Under the pieces are notes generated by a model. The model did no database searches. It was not told the origin of the DNA and saw nothing but the letters and a program-made list of their open reading frames with translations. A program made the position numbers and the translations under genes. 5,801 nt of DNA from Deltaproteobacteria bacterium (GTDB lineage: Bacteria; Myxococcota; Polyangia; Polyangiales; B10-G4). The stretch is taken from positions 1-5,801 of the forward strand of contig JAFDCW010000334.1 of assembly GCA_019312705.1 (NCBI GenBank), written 5' to 3'. Of the stretch, positions 5,562 through 5,801 are shown piece by piece. Position 1 is the first letter of the stretch. The number at the start of each line of letters is the position of its first letter.

Positions 5562-5801
5562 CTACCCGTCGGACCGTCCGCGCGCCACCTTCTCGAGGCA
5601 GCTCGCCACCAACGCCGTCCAGCCTGTCTGGTGGCTCGCCCCGCATCCGCGCCCGGTGTCCCCATCGAAATACTCGTAGAAGAGGATCAGGTCCTTCCAG
5701 GTCGGGTCTTCGGTGTAGCGCTTGTCGTCGCCGTGGCAGGCGCGCCGGCCCCCTTCGTCCGGGACGAAGAGGCGGGAGAGACGCGCGGCTATCTCGGTGG
5801 C
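5562..5801 (-). CDS. GH63/MGH1-like glycoside hydrolase, C-terminal end (5' part beyond window)
   Basis: Reading in from the right edge on the minus strand, 79 codons run to TAG at 5564-5562. The segment RACHGDDKRYTEDPTWKD followed by LILFYEYFDGDTGRG and GASHQTGWTALVA is the typical C-terminal end of bacterial glucosidases related to GH63 (mannosyl-oligosaccharide glucosidase and MGH1-like (alpha/alpha)6-barrel hydrolases). These enzymes act on alpha-glucosides, glucosylglycerate or mannosylglycerate. Such proteins are often several hundred residues long, so only a small part is present and specificity cannot be read. A Cys stands in GRGCGASHQ where I recall Leu being more usual. The tail after the conserved block is short and basic (EKVARGRSDG), so the end looks natural and not truncated. 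The gene is convergent with the copper lipoprotein gene; a functional link is not implied. Confidence 0.88.
   Translation of the reverse strand, partial: ATEIAARLSRLFVPDEGGRRACHGDDKRYTEDPTWKDLILFYEYFDGDTGRGCGASHQTGWTALVASCLEKVARGRSDG

Noticed and set aside
5279..5665. Minus-strand frames spanning the convergent gene ends
   Set aside because: They overlap both the lipoprotein 3' end and the GH63-like reading, which has the conserved GDTGRG and GASHQTGW segments in a different frame.

Overview
The window is GC-rich (roughly two thirds G+C by eye) with strongly GC-biased third positions, which produces many long spurious antisense frames. The gene types (a HEAT-repeat protein beside a TatD hydrolase, a zinc-ligand-free MetRS, a large lipoprotein combining haem c and copper motifs, and a GH63-like glucosidase) suggest a free-living Myxococcota or other former 'deltaproteobacterial' lineage. 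This placement is inference from gene style; no rRNA or species marker is present.

Layout, left to right: (1) the N-terminal 132 codons of a TatD-family metal-dependent hydrolase on the minus strand, cut by the left edge; (2) a HEAT-repeat protein on the minus strand, whose stop lies 2 nt before the TatD start, so the two look like a translationally coupled pair; (3) a short divergent promoter region (about 1459-1596) with promoter-like hexamers on both strands, a 12-bp direct repeat with 22-bp period and several palindromes; (4) metG on the plus strand, a complete 676-residue methionyl-tRNA synthetase with a C-terminal tRNA-binding OB domain; (5) a 214-bp intergenic stretch with a nested inverted repeat; (6) a 562-residue lipoprotein on the plus strand with a CxxCH cytochrome c domain followed by a two-domain copper monooxygenase fold of the PHM/DBM type; (7) the C-terminal 79 codons of a GH63-like glycoside hydrolase on the minus strand, convergent with the lipoprotein gene and cut by the right edge.

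How they fit together: tatD, the HEAT gene and metG form a housekeeping block around one divergent control region; tatD and metG are also neighbours in many other bacteria. The lipoprotein gene appears to be a single-gene transcription unit with its own, possibly leaderless, promoter. It is the most interesting item. The protein carries the haem c attachment motif with a plausible distal Met, all six copper ligands of peptidylglycine alpha-hydroxylating monooxygenase (PHM), the PHM Gln next to the third copper-H ligand, and two cysteine pairs that match PHM disulfides. The residues that bind the peptidylglycine substrate in PHM are replaced. The simplest reading is a secreted, membrane-anchored copper monooxygenase that may receive electrons through its own haem instead of, or as well as, from a soluble reductant, acting on an unknown substrate. 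No mobile element, CRISPR array, tRNA or rRNA was seen.
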